Source of the DNA: DATEVL01 sp964448245
GTDB lineage: Bacteria; Chloroflexota; Anaerolineae; Anaerolineales; E44-bin32
DNA length: 23,444 nt
Assembly (NCBI GenBank): GCA_964448245.1
Contig: CAYUWF010000029.1
Coordinates: 1 to 23,444 of the forward strand
Direction of reading: 5' to 3'
The position numbers and the translations under genes are program-made. The notes beneath the pieces were generated by a model. It had not been told where the DNA came from. It saw nothing but the letters and a program-made list of their open reading frames with translations, and ran no database searches. Shown piece by piece: positions 1-7,927 of the stretch (its first letter is position 1; each line of letters opens with the position of its first letter).

Positions 1-2
1 TC

Positions 3-2702
3 GGGCAGTCGTTGTGGCTGGACGACCTGCGGCGCGAGATGATCGAGTCGGGGGAGCTGCGCCGGCGCATCGCCGCCGGCGAGATCCGCGGCATGACCTC
101 CAACCCGACGATCTTCGAGCAGGCGATGGCCGGCAGCGAGGTCTACACGCCCGCCCTGCGGCCGCTGGCGCAGGCCGGCTGGACCGCCGAGCGCATCCTC
201 GACGGCCTGATGCAGGACGACATCCGCGCCGCCGCCGATCTCTTCCGATCCGTCTACGACTCGACCGAAGGCGGCGACGGATACGTGTCGCTGGAGGTCA
301 ACCCGGCCCTGGCGGACGACACCGAGGCCACGTTGCGCGAAGCGCGGCGGCTGTGGGCGGCGCTCAACCGCCCCAACGTCATGATCAAGATCCCGGCGAC
401 CCTGGCCGGCGTACCGGCCATCCGCCAGGCCGTCGCCGAGGGGATCAATGTCAACATCACGTTGATCTTCTCGCTGACGCGCTACGCCGAAGTCATCCAG
501 GCCTACCTGGCCGGTCTGGAGGAGCGCCTGGCGCGCGGTGCGGCGCTCGATCACGTCGCCTCGGTGGCCTCGTTCTTCGTCTCGCGAGTCGACACGGCGG
601 TCGATGCCCTGCTGGAGGAAATCCTGCGCCGTGAGGGACCGGAGGCGGAGCGCGCCGCAGCCCTGCGCGGCCAGGCGGCCATCGCCAACGCCCAGCTCGC
701 CTACACCCAGTTCCAGGCAGCCTTCGCTTCGGAACGCTTTCGTGAACTCCAGGCGCACGGCGCCCGCGCCCAGCGACCGCTGTGGGCCTCCACCAGCACC
801 AAGAATCCGGCCTTCCCCGACACTTACTACCTCGACAACCTGATCGGCCCGCAGACCGTCAACACCGTTCCCCTTGCCACGCTGGAGGCGTTCCGCGATC
901 ACGGCCAGGCCGAGGCGACGCTCGGGGGCGGCCTGTCGAGCGCGCGCAGCCGGCTCGAAGCGATGGAGTCGGTCGGTATCTCCATGGACGAAATCACACA
1001 TCAGCTAGAACGGCAAGGCGTCAAGAAGTTCGCCGACTCCTTTGTCGGTTTGCTCAAGACGATCGAGCTTCGTGCCGCCAAGGCCCGCCGGGAGGTGCGC
1101 GCCATCCAGCCTCGGGTGCAGGAGACGCTGGAAAGGCTGGATCGTGACGATGTCGCCCGCAGGCTCTGGGGGCGGGACGCCACGTTGTGGCCCGGGCAGG
1201 CGGCCGGCTGGCTGGGCTGGCTCGAGCTGCCCCAGCAAGCGGCTCGGGAAATCGATGCCATCCAGGACCTTGCCCGACAGGCTCTACAGGACGGCTTCAC
1301 CGACGTCGTTCTGTTGGGGATGGGCGGCTCGTCGCTCGCGGCGGAAGTTCTCCGCCGATGGAGTACGACGGAGCCCCGGTTGAAGATGACGGTCCTCGAC
1401 TCCATCGAGCCGACGGCCGTGCTGCGAGTCGCCGCCGAGGTTACCCGCCCGCTGTTCGTCGTCGCTAGCAAGAGCGGGACGACCCTCGAACCTCTTTCCC
1501 TTCTCGCCCACTTCTGGGAGAAGACTGGCGGACGCGGCGGTTCCTTCGCCGCCATCACCGATCCGGCCACGCCTCTCGAAGCGCTCGCTCGGGAACGAGG
1601 TTTCAGGAAGGTCTTCCTCGCCCCGGTTGACGTCGGTGGCCGCTACTCCGCTCTCTCGGTGTTCGGGTTGGTCCCGGCAGGCCTGGCCGGGGTCGATGCG
1701 GCCAGCCTGGCCCACGGTGCTTCGGCGATGGCTCGGCAATCCGGGCCGCATGTCGAGGCGGCACGCAGTCCCGGCCTATTCCTGGGGGCAGTGCTGGCAT
1801 CGGCGTGGCAGGAAGGGCGGGACAAGGTGACCATGCTCGCTGATCCGCCGCACGAGCCTTTGCTGGCGTGGATCGAGCAGCTCCTGGCGGAAAGCAGCGG
1901 AAAGGACGGGAAAGGGCTTTTCCCCGTCGTGGGCGAGCCGGTCGGTCCGGCAAGCCGCTACGGACCGGACCGTCTGATGGTGTATCTCCGCTCCGACGGA
2001 AGCCAGGACGAGCGCGTCGAAAAGTGGGTCAAGGCCGGACTCCCGGTTTCGGTTGTCTCCATCGGGGATGGGGTCCGGGGGCTCGGGGCCGAGTTCTTCC
2101 GCTGGGAAGTGGCGACGGCGGTCGCCTGTCATCGGATGGGGGTCAACGCCTTCGACCAGCCGGACGTCCAGCGAGCGAAGGAAGCCGCCCGGGATGCCCT
2201 GCGATCCCGCCCGGCGACTTCCCCGGCCCACCTGGCCGCTGCCGTTGACCTGAACGGGACCGTAGCCTCCGCAGTCGGTGCGCTGCGGGAGGGGGACGCC
2301 TTCGTCGTCCTGGCGTTCCTGCCTCAGACGCCCGCCACGGAGCGGTCTTTGGCGACTCTTCGCCGCCACGTGCGCGATCGCCTGAGGAATGCCACGCTCG
2401 TTGGCTTCGGCCCTCGCTATCTTCATTCGGCCGGCCAGCTCTTCAAGGGCGGGCCGGACCGGCTCGTCGCACTCGTCCTGTATGCCCCTTCCACGCCCGA
2501 CGTCCCCGTGCCTGGGGCCGGGCACACCCTGGGAGATGTCCTGGAAGCGCAGGCGCTGGGAGACTTCGAGGCGATGCGCGCTCTCGGGCGGCGTGCCTTC
2601 TTCCTGGCCCTCGATTCGCCGCGCGCTTTGGCCGACGTGGCGCGGTCCGTTGGGTCCGCCGCAACGCTCGCGGCGGAGAACCGACGCCCCCACGCCCGAT
2701 GA
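3..2702 (+). CDS. tal-pgi: Bifunctional transaldolase / glucose-6-phosphate isomerase, 5' end outside the window
   Basis: This cytosolic fusion joins the non-oxidative pentose phosphate pathway to glycolysis. The N-terminal third is transaldolase (dihydroxyacetone transfer from sedoheptulose-7-phosphate); the rest is phosphoglucose isomerase. The reading frame is open to the window edge, and the first codons give GQSLWLDDLRREM, a transaldolase N-terminus, so the gene starts upstream and the TTG at 12 is not the start. Counting Leu at 12 as residue 1, GMTSNPTIFEQAM lies near residues 27-39 and the Schiff-base lysine is K264 in STSTKNP. The isomerase half has the sugar-isomerase motifs GMGGSS (near 436) and SKSGTT (near 487), and KDGKGLFPVVGEP near 633. 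About 900 residues are visible, close to the usual 940-950 of such fusions. Its TGA overlaps the next gene's ATG. The isomerase half could be less active than a stand-alone enzyme, but the visible motifs are intact. Confidence 0.95.
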   Translation, partial: GQSLWLDDLRREMIESGELRRRIAAGEIRGMTSNPTIFEQAMAGSEVYTPALRPLAQAGWTAERILDGLMQDDIRAAADLFRSVYDSTEGGDGYVSLEVNPALADDTEATLREARRLWAALNRPNVMIKIPATLAGVPAIRQAVAEGINVNITLIFSLTRYAEVIQAYLAGLEERLARGAALDHVASVASFFVSRVDTAVDALLEEILRREGPEAERAAALRGQAAIANAQLAYTQFQAAFASERFRELQAHGARAQRPLWASTSTKNPAFPDTYYLDNLIGPQTVNTVPLATLEAFRDHGQAEATLGGGLSSARSRLEAMESVGISMDEITHQLERQGVKKFADSFVGLLKTIELRAAKARREVRAIQPRVQETLERLDRDDVARRLWGRDATLWPGQAAGWLGWLELPQQAAREIDAIQDLARQALQDGFTDVVLLGMGGSSLAAEVLRRWSTTEPRLKMTVLDSIEPTAVLRVAAEVTRPLFVVASKSGTTLEPLSLLAHFWEKTGGRGGSFAAITDPATPLEALARERGFRKVFLAPVDVGGRYSALSVFGLVPAGLAGVDAASLAHGASAMARQSGPHVEAARSPGLFLGAVLASAWQEGRDKVTMLADPPHEPLLAWIEQLLAESSGKDGKGLFPVVGEPVGPASRYGPDRLMVYLRSDGSQDERVEKWVKAGLPVSVVSIGDGVRGLGAEFFRWEVATAVACHRMGVNAFDQPDVQRAKEAARDALRSRPATSPAHLAAAVDLNGTVASAVGALREGDAFVVLAFLPQTPATERSLATLRRHVRDRLRNATLVGFGPRYLHSAGQLFKGGPDRLVALVLYAPSTPDVPVPGAGHTLGDVLEAQALGDFEAMRALGRRAFFLALDSPRALADVARSVGSAATLAAENRRPHAR

Positions 2703-3499
2703 CCGGCCCGGCTACGCCGCGCCCCCGGAGGGGCTCTTCGGCACCTCGCCCGAAGGGAGTCCTGGCCGGGGAGCGGGAGCCGATCTTCACCTACCTCCCT
2801 GAAGAAGTGCGCGCCAACATGCTGCGTGAGGGCTCCGAGTCGGCGGTTGTCTGGAATTCGTTCTATCCCTTCACCCAGGACGGACTCTCGTTTCGAGCCT
2901 GGTGCAGGATTCGCCCGCTGTGGGGATCGCCGGTCGTGCCGGACGACGACGACCGGCTGATGCCCTACTTCTGGGGACTGCGGGTCGACGGAGCGCTGCT
3001 CGAGGGAGTACGCCAGGCGGCGGCGGCCATCGCCGGGCGGGAAGACCGGCTCGAGGTCGATCTCTTCCTGAAGGGCGAGAGGAACCTTGTGGCGATCGAA
3101 GCGAAGATCGAAGGAGAACCGGGCCGCTGCGGACGGTACGAGTCCGGCCGCTGCCCGGAAATCCACGGCGGCGACGCGGCCTGCCGCTATTGGGAAGGCG
3201 GCGTGACCTTCAGCGGTTCCCTGGACTTCGGTTCTCGCCCGCTGCCGGGGGCCGAGGAGCGTCCCCCGTGTGCGCTCCACTACCAGATGGCGCGCACGCT
3301 CCTGATGGCCGAGCGCCTCGGGCGAGAATCGGGGCTGGCCCCGCACCTGTGTCTGCTGTTGCCCCGCAGACGATGGCCGGCCGTGCGCGGCCAGTGGCAG
3401 GACTTCGCCGATCGCGTGCGCGACGATGGCAACTGGGGGCGGCTGCGCGTTGTGGCGTGGGAGGATCTGGAAGCGTTGAGGGGTCGCCCATTTTCATAG
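2699..3499 (+). CDS. Unrecognised protein with PD-(D/E)XK nuclease-like residues
   Basis: I do not recognise this 266-residue protein with certainty. It has a Pro/Arg-rich N-terminus and a central pattern typical of PD-(D/E)XK nuclease folds: EVDLFLKG with D121, a short strand, then IEAK with E134 and K136. Three cysteines follow (C144, C152, C162) with H157 among them, and C69 lies before the core, so a zinc or iron-sulfur site is possible. The wording around GRYESGRCPEIHG recalls putative restriction endonuclease-like families, but that is memory, not a search. The ATG was chosen because it overlaps the stop of tal-pgi as ATGA with no ribosome binding site of its own, which implies translational coupling. 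The TAG stop lies inside a palindromic repeat, so the C-terminus may have been altered by its insertion. A nuclease role is inference. Confidence 0.75.
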   Translation: MTGPATPRPRRGSSAPRPKGVLAGEREPIFTYLPEEVRANMLREGSESAVVWNSFYPFTQDGLSFRAWCRIRPLWGSPVVPDDDDRLMPYFWGLRVDGALLEGVRQAAAAIAGREDRLEVDLFLKGERNLVAIEAKIEGEPGRCGRYESGRCPEIHGGDAACRYWEGGVTFSGSLDFGSRPLPGAEERPPCALHYQMARTLLMAERLGRESGLAPHLCLLLPRRRWPAVRGQWQDFADRVRDDGNWGRLRVVAWEDLEALRGRPFS

Positions 3500-3522
3500 G
3501 GGCGGGTTTCAAACCCGCTCCT
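3498..3522. repeat. Palindromic intergenic repeat, copy 1
   Basis: AGGGGCGGGTTT (3498-3509) is followed after one base by AAACCCGCTCCT (3511-3522), its reverse complement with one G-T wobble. A second copy of the same family is at 22592-22620. The repeat begins inside the stop codon of the preceding gene (TAG, 3497-3499). It could act as a hairpin at the mRNA end, but no T-run follows it. Confidence 0.75.
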
Positions 3523-3553
3523 TACAGACGGCCAAGGCTCCCGCGCCCCCCGG

Positions 3554-3976
3554 CTACCAGGAAAGAAATCCGCCGACGCTCAGCACAATGAACGACGAGC
3601 TGGCGACCAACTGCCGCAGGCCGATCCTCGGTGGCGGCAGCCCGATCGGCGGGCGTGCTATGGCGTCGACGGCATCCAGCATCATCACCAGAAAACTGCC
3701 GGCCATCAGCGCCGGGATCCACCCGGCCAGCGCCAACGCGGCCCCTAGGATCCCATTGAACCCGTGGCACAGGAGGGCCCGCCAACCCTCCTGGGCGCGT
3801 TCGCGGAAGGGAGGCGCCGTCTCTTGCTTCCGGTCTCCCAGCCGGAAATGAACCAGCACGATAGATGCGGCCGACTGCAGCCAGCACAAGAGCCACAGGA
3901 TCCAGGGCAGCTCCCCGTTCGACCCTCCTACTCCGGGGAGTGCACTAGCCCGTTGCCACCGCCCGACCCAAGGCAA
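3554..3976 (-). pseudogene. YwiC-like membrane protein, C-terminal remnant
   Basis: The open frame has four hydrophobic stretches, including ELPWILWLLCWLQSAASIVL and a segment near ALALAGWIPALMAGSFLVMM. It ends in PPPRIGLRQLVASSSFIVLS, which resembles the C-terminus of YwiC-like membrane proteins. That family is usually about 240 residues and begins with an HGAW-type motif, which I do not find; only about 140 residues remain. The only start available is TTG at 3976 without a ribosome binding site. The frame is closed upstream by the stop codon of the binding-protein gene at 4055-4057. Another frame at 3945-4008 encodes a short hydrophobic stretch (FLWVSGHIALGRAV) that might be a frameshifted piece. 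I read it as a 5'-deleted, decaying gene. The alternative is a short functional membrane protein. The function of YwiC proteins is poorly known. Confidence 0.5.
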
Positions 3977-4054
3977 TGTGGCCAGAGACCCACAGGAACG
4001 GAGATGCCATCGATAGCCGGAAGCCTGAGGGGTCCACCCGGGAGGGCGCGGGGG

Positions 4055-5029
4055 TCAGCCGCCTCGAATCCGGTGCCAAATCTGTGAGCGCAGATCGTTC
4101 CCATCGGGTGAAAGGGGGAGGCCGGGTTCGAGGCGGGCGCGAATCTCGGCACGCGGGTAGATCGCCAGGTCGCTGCGGACCTCCGTTGGGAGCAGATCCA
4201 GCGCGACGGCGTTGGGCGTCGCGTAGCCGGTGTAAAGCGCCTCGTTGGCGGCGATCTGTGGACGGAGCACAAAGTCGAGGAAGGTGTAGGCCTCGGCCTG
4301 GTGCGCCGAGCCGGCGGCGATTGCCCAGTCGTCTTCCCAGATCTGCGATCCCTCTTCGGGCAGCACGTAGCGAATCGGGACTCCCGCCTGCTGCAGAACG
4401 GCGGCGTCGCCGTTCCAACCCAGCGCGATCCACGCATCGCCCGACGTCAGGAGGGGCTTGTAGTCGGTCTCGAAACCGAGCAGGTGGGGACGTAGCGCGC
4501 GCAGGTCGGCTTCTGCCAGGGCCAGGCTACGCCGGTCGACGGCATTGTAGGAGTGGCCGCGCAGCTTGAGCGCGGCCCCGAGGACCTCCCCGGGGGAGTC
4601 GAGAACGGTCGTTCTTCCCGAGTGAACTTCGGCCAGCCTCCAGAATTCGGCCCATGAGTCTCGGCGCACGGTTATCCGGTCCTGCCGCACCAGGTAGCCG
4701 GTCGTGCCCCAGTCTTTGGGGACGGAGACACGGTCCTGCGGATCGTGCTCCCGGGAGATACGAAAGGAAGGATCGAGGTGTTGAAGGTTCGGCAGGCGTG
4801 TGGGGTCCAGCGGCAACAGCCGGCCCTGGAACGAGAGCTCGCGGACGGCGTAGTCCGGAGGGCACAGGACGTCGATCCCCGGGGAGTCGGCCTGCATCCG
4901 CGCGACGAGCTCCACGGCGCTCGGCACGATCTCCAGCCGGACCATGATGGCCGTCTCGTCCTGGAATTGCGCCAGCGTCCCCGGGGCGATGTAGTCCGGC
5001 CACGTCAGGATCGTCAGGCTGCCGGTCAT
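4055..5029 (-). CDS. Spermidine/putrescine-type ABC substrate-binding protein (PotD family), no signal peptide seen
   Basis: This 324-residue protein belongs to the PotD-like solute-binding proteins. It starts directly at mature-type sequence, SLTILTWPDYIAPG, followed by IDVLCPPDYAVREL, VPKDWGTTGYLVRQD, and a C-terminal EAYTFLDFVLRP segment that is the usual end of the fold. Its length equals a mature PotD (about 325) with the leader removed. Upstream in the same frame are proline- and charge-rich codons with no hydrophobic core and no ATG, GTG or TTG for at least 25 codons, so no signal peptide or lipobox can be added. No good ribosome binding site precedes the ATG. It is the fourth gene of the minus-strand transport operon, 73 bp after the second permease. 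Either export is lost, the leader is lost by a frameshift, or the protein has another role. The substrate class is inferred from family and context. Confidence 0.85.
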   Translation of the reverse strand: MTGSLTILTWPDYIAPGTLAQFQDETAIMVRLEIVPSAVELVARMQADSPGIDVLCPPDYAVRELSFQGRLLPLDPTRLPNLQHLDPSFRISREHDPQDRVSVPKDWGTTGYLVRQDRITVRRDSWAEFWRLAEVHSGRTTVLDSPGEVLGAALKLRGHSYNAVDRRSLALAEADLRALRPHLLGFETDYKPLLTSGDAWIALGWNGDAAVLQQAGVPIRYVLPEEGSQIWEDDWAIAAGSAHQAEAYTFLDFVLRPQIAANEALYTGYATPNAVALDLLPTEVRSDLAIYPRAEIRARLEPGLPLSPDGNDLRSQIWHRIRGG

Positions 5030-5102
5030 GGATGGTCGGTGGCGGAAAGCCTCGGGGGGCTTCTTCCCGGACTGGGCAAACCCAGGAGGCTGAGGAGGCG
5101 GG

Positions 5103-5903
5103 TCAGCCAGACCGCCGCAGACGTTCGGCGAGCACCGCCAGGAGCAGGGTCCCCGCCAACATCGCCATCGCCAGCGCGATCATCACCGGAAGCCGGTTGG
5201 CGAAGCGCAGTTGTCCGAAGAGGTAGACGGGGAAGGTCGGGTCCGGCCCCGCCAGGAAGAGCGCCAGGGCGAATTCGTCGAAGGACACGGTGAACGCCAC
5301 TAGCGCCGCCGCCACCATGGCCGGGGCGATGATCGGAAGGACGATGCGGCGCAGCGTCGTCGGGTAATCGGCGCCCAGGTCCATCGCCGCCTCTTCCAGG
5401 CCGGGATCGAACTCGGACAGGCGGGCCATGACGATCAGGAGCACGTAGGGAATCGCCACCACCGTGTGGGCCACGCCCACTGTCCAAAGCGACCGGTCGA
5501 GTCCCAGCGCCGAGAAGAGCAACAGCAGAGAGACTCCCAGCACGACGAAAGGAACGATCAGCGGCAGCACCGCCAGCCCGATCAGCGCCAGTTTGCCCCG
5601 GAACGAATAGCGCATGGCCAGAAGCGAGATCATCGTCCCCAGGAGCGTGGCGACCAGGCTGCTGGCGGCGGCGACGAGTAAGCTGTTGCGCGCCGCGCGC
5701 AACAAGCTGGGGGTGTCCAAAACAGCTTCGTACCACTTGGTGGTCAGGCCGCGCAAAGGAAAAGCCAGCGCCGTGTTGCTGTTGAAGGAGAACAACAGGA
5801 GCAGCAGGATCGGAAGGTAGAGCAGGACGATCAGCAAGAGGGTGTACGCCCCCAGTCCCGAGGGCGGGCCCAGCCCTCGAAGCCGCAGCCCAGAGGCCCT
5901 CAC
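5103..5903 (-). CDS. potC: Polyamine-type ABC transporter permease (PotC family)
   Basis: This inner-membrane permease of a polyamine-type importer has 266 residues and about six hydrophobic helices. The first is near residues 19-40 (TLLLIVLLYLPILLLLLFSF). The cytoplasmic EAA loop, where the ATPase docks, reads EEAAMDLGADYPTTLRR, with the key Glu at 171 and the Gly after it. I set the start at GTG 5903-5901: it is in frame, gives the normal PotC length, and overlaps the stop of the upstream permease as GTGA. A much longer open frame upstream in this phase is a shadow of that permease. It would pair with the neighbouring PotB-like protein as a heterodimer. Family and role are clear; whether the substrate is spermidine, putrescine or a related cation cannot be read here. 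Confidence 0.92.
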   Translation of the reverse strand: MRASGLRLRGLGPPSGLGAYTLLLIVLLYLPILLLLLFSFNSNTALAFPLRGLTTKWYEAVLDTPSLLRAARNSLLVAAASSLVATLLGTMISLLAMRYSFRGKLALIGLAVLPLIVPFVVLGVSLLLLFSALGLDRSLWTVGVAHTVVAIPYVLLIVMARLSEFDPGLEEAAMDLGADYPTTLRRIVLPIIAPAMVAAALVAFTVSFDEFALALFLAGPDPTFPVYLFGQLRFANRLPVMIALAMAMLAGTLLLAVLAERLRRSG

Positions 5904-6754
5904 GCCAGCCACTGCCGGATATTCCCCCAGCGCGCCGCCAGCAGGATCCAGGCGATCGTCGTTACCAGCATCACCATCGACAGGGCCGAACCCAGAGGCC
6001 AATTGGCGGCCTTGGTGAAGAAGTCCTGGACGATATTTCCGTACAGGCTGCCGCGGCTGCCGCCGACCAGAAGGGGTGTGACATACTCGCCGACGGTCGG
6101 GATGAAGACCAGAAAGAACGAGGCGACCACGCCCGGCAGGCTGAGCGGAAAGACGACCCGCCAGAAACGCCGCAGCGGCGTGGCGCCCAAATCGAAGGCG
6201 GCTTCCATCACCGGAGACTCGATCCGCTGCAATGCAGCCAGGATCGGCAGCGCCGCGAACGGTATCCAGACGTAGGTCAGAGTCAGGCCGACGGCCGAGC
6301 GGCTGTAAAGAAAGAGACTGAGCGGCTCCTCCCGCAACCCGGCCGTCAGGAGAAGCGTGTTGACGACTCCATTGGAGCCCAGCACGAGCTTCCAGGCCAT
6401 CACGCGCAGGAGGTAGCTGGTCCAGAAAGGGACCAGGAGCAGCAGCAGGTAGAGCGGGGCCTTTGCCCCGGCGCGAAACGAAATGAAGTAGGCGATGGGA
6501 TAAGCGAGGGCCGTAGCGGCGGCGGCCACCAGCACGGCGATCCCCGTTGAGATTCCGAGCAGCCTCAGGTAGCTCGGCGTCCTGGCCAGGACAGCGTACT
6601 GCTCCAGGCTGGGAGCGGGGAAGCTGAGCAGTCCCCCTTTCATGTCTGGCCGGACGCTGAAGAGGGCCATCATGATCAGCGGAAGAACGAAGAAGGCCGC
6701 CAGCCACGCGGCTGGGGGGAGCAGCAACAACCAGAAGGTGCTGCGGCGATCCAT
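5900..6754 (-). CDS. potB: Polyamine-type ABC transporter permease (PotB family)
   Basis: This 284-residue inner-membrane permease partners with the PotC-like protein. It opens with a hydrophobic helix (FWLLLLPPAAWLAAFFVLPL, residues 7-26) and a periplasmic loop. The EAA docking loop is MEAAFDLGATPLRRFWR, with Glu at 184, followed by GVVASFFLVFIPTVGEYVTP, typical of PotB. Length is normal (275-285). The ATG at 6754 has no convincing Shine-Dalgarno sequence; a perfect hairpin lies 27 nt before it, between this gene and the binding protein. The stop TGA overlaps the GTG of the next permease by 4 nt, so the two subunits are probably translated in step. The cognate ATPase (PotA) is not in this window and must be elsewhere or shared. 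Confidence 0.93.
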   Translation of the reverse strand: MDRRSTFWLLLLPPAAWLAAFFVLPLIMMALFSVRPDMKGGLLSFPAPSLEQYAVLARTPSYLRLLGISTGIAVLVAAAATALAYPIAYFISFRAGAKAPLYLLLLLVPFWTSYLLRVMAWKLVLGSNGVVNTLLLTAGLREEPLSLFLYSRSAVGLTLTYVWIPFAALPILAALQRIESPVMEAAFDLGATPLRRFWRVVFPLSLPGVVASFFLVFIPTVGEYVTPLLVGGSRGSLYGNIVQDFFTKAANWPLGSALSMVMLVTTIAWILLAARWGNIRQWLA

Positions 6755-6780
6755 GTGGGGAGGGGCTGGCGGGTGTGAAA

Positions 6781-6817
6781 CCGGGCCGGCGAGGGGACCT
6801 TCCCCTCGCCGGCCCGG
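6781..6817 (-). promoter_or_regulatory. Perfect 17-bp intercistronic hairpin
   Basis: Bases 6781-6797 (CCGGGCCGGCGAGGGGA) are the exact reverse complement of 6801-6817, with a 3-base loop. It lies between the stop of the binding-protein gene and the start of potB. On the transcribed strand it is followed by only TTTCACACC, so it is a poor intrinsic terminator. As with the malE-malF intercistronic repeat, it probably protects the upstream mRNA end or causes partial termination, giving more binding protein than permease. That role is inferred. Confidence 0.8.
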
Positions 6818-6826
6818 GAACGGGGC

Positions 6827-7927
6827 TTAGGGCGCCGCCTTCACCTCCGACCACATCGCCGTCCATGCGTCGCGTTGTTCGGCCGTCAGGTTCGGCGTGA
6901 AATTCGTGGTCTCCAGGACGTTGGGATCGTCAATGGAGAACGCCTGCTTGAGGGTCTCGTCGGTGATGCCGTTCATCACGTCCTGGTTGGCATGGCCATA
7001 GTAGAACAGGTTGACCACGTTGTTCCCCGTCGCCTCGCCCAGCTTGGCGTCGAGGAACTTCAGTGCCAGGTCATAGTTCTCGGTGCCCTTGCGGATGCAA
7101 TAGACGCCGACCCACGAGTTGCGCCCTTCTTTCGGGTTGGCGTAAGCCACCGGCACATCCTGGCCGAGCAGGGTCGCATAGGCCCCCTGCCATGCGTAGG
7201 CTACCCACACGTCGCCGCTGGCCATGGCCTCGATCAGCTCCGGCTCACCGGCCCAGTAGAAGAGGTTGTGATCGCGCTGTTCGATCCATTCCTGCTGGAT
7301 CTGCGCCAGCTGCTCGGCGGTAACTTGTGTCTCGTCCCAGCCGTGGATGTAGGAGGACACCGCTACCATCCCTGGTCCGTCGTCCCAGGTTGAGATGTGG
7401 CCACTGTAGGCCGGATCCATCAAGGCCGACCAGGAGTCGATCGTCTCGGGGACCATGTCGGTGCGATACAGGACCGAAGTGAAACCCCAATCCCATGGGA
7501 TGCAGTATTGCTTGCCGTTGAACTGGCCGATGGCCTTCATCTCATCCGAGACCTTGTCCCAATTCGCCAGCTGGGAGGTGTCGATCTCCTCCACCAGACC
7601 CTCATCGACATAAAACTGAATCCAACCGGTATACGGGTGGAAGAGGTCCGCCTGATCGCCGGCGGCCATCTTGGAGTAAATATCGGCGTCCGAAGCGCCG
7701 AACTCGAATCCGACGTCGACATTGGGGTAGGCCTGTTGGAAATCGGTCCAGAAGGCAGGGTCGTCGTATCCGGCCCAGTCCAGGACAGTCAGATCGCCGG
7801 TGACTTCCTCGGGGGCCGGCGTTGGGCCCTCGACCGCCTCCGTGGGCGGGGCGGCGGTGCAGGCAGCGATCAGCATACCGGCCAAGCCAAGAGTTCCTAG
7901 CGCCAGAGGGCGTGTCCACGAATTCAT
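6827..7927 (-). CDS. potD: Polyamine-type ABC substrate-binding lipoprotein (PotD family)
   Basis: This 366-residue protein is the membrane-anchored receptor of the importer. The signal peptide ends in a lipobox, MLIAAC, with the lipidated cysteine at residue 23. A short Pro/Glu-rich tether follows, then the PotD fold beginning DLTVLDWAGYDDP. Later landmarks are CIPWDWGFTSVLYRTD, GDVWVAYAWQGAYATLLGQD and an Asn-rich stretch near NVVNLFYYGHANQDVMNG. Length is normal for a lipoprotein PotD. The start ATG at 7927 is supported by the ribosome binding site AGGAG about 4 nt upstream (minus strand). It is the first gene of the transport operon, with permeases PotB and PotC after it. This copy has an export signal, unlike the second binding protein at 4055-5029, so it is the better candidate for the working receptor. 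Substrate is inferred from the family. Confidence 0.93.
   Translation of the reverse strand: MNSWTRPLALGTLGLAGMLIAACTAAPPTEAVEGPTPAPEEVTGDLTVLDWAGYDDPAFWTDFQQAYPNVDVGFEFGASDADIYSKMAAGDQADLFHPYTGWIQFYVDEGLVEEIDTSQLANWDKVSDEMKAIGQFNGKQYCIPWDWGFTSVLYRTDMVPETIDSWSALMDPAYSGHISTWDDGPGMVAVSSYIHGWDETQVTAEQLAQIQQEWIEQRDHNLFYWAGEPELIEAMASGDVWVAYAWQGAYATLLGQDVPVAYANPKEGRNSWVGVYCIRKGTENYDLALKFLDAKLGEATGNNVVNLFYYGHANQDVMNGITDETLKQAFSIDDPNVLETTNFTPNLTAEQRDAWTAMWSEVKAAP

Noticed and set aside
2699..3499. Cas4-like Fe-S nuclease
   Set aside because: One Cys before and three after the core resemble Cas4, but spacing and surrounding motifs do not match, and there is no CRISPR context.
5103..6866. A single 587-residue minus-strand protein covering both permease regions
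   Set aside because: Only the part from 5903 downward resembles a permease; the rest is a shadow of potB in another frame.
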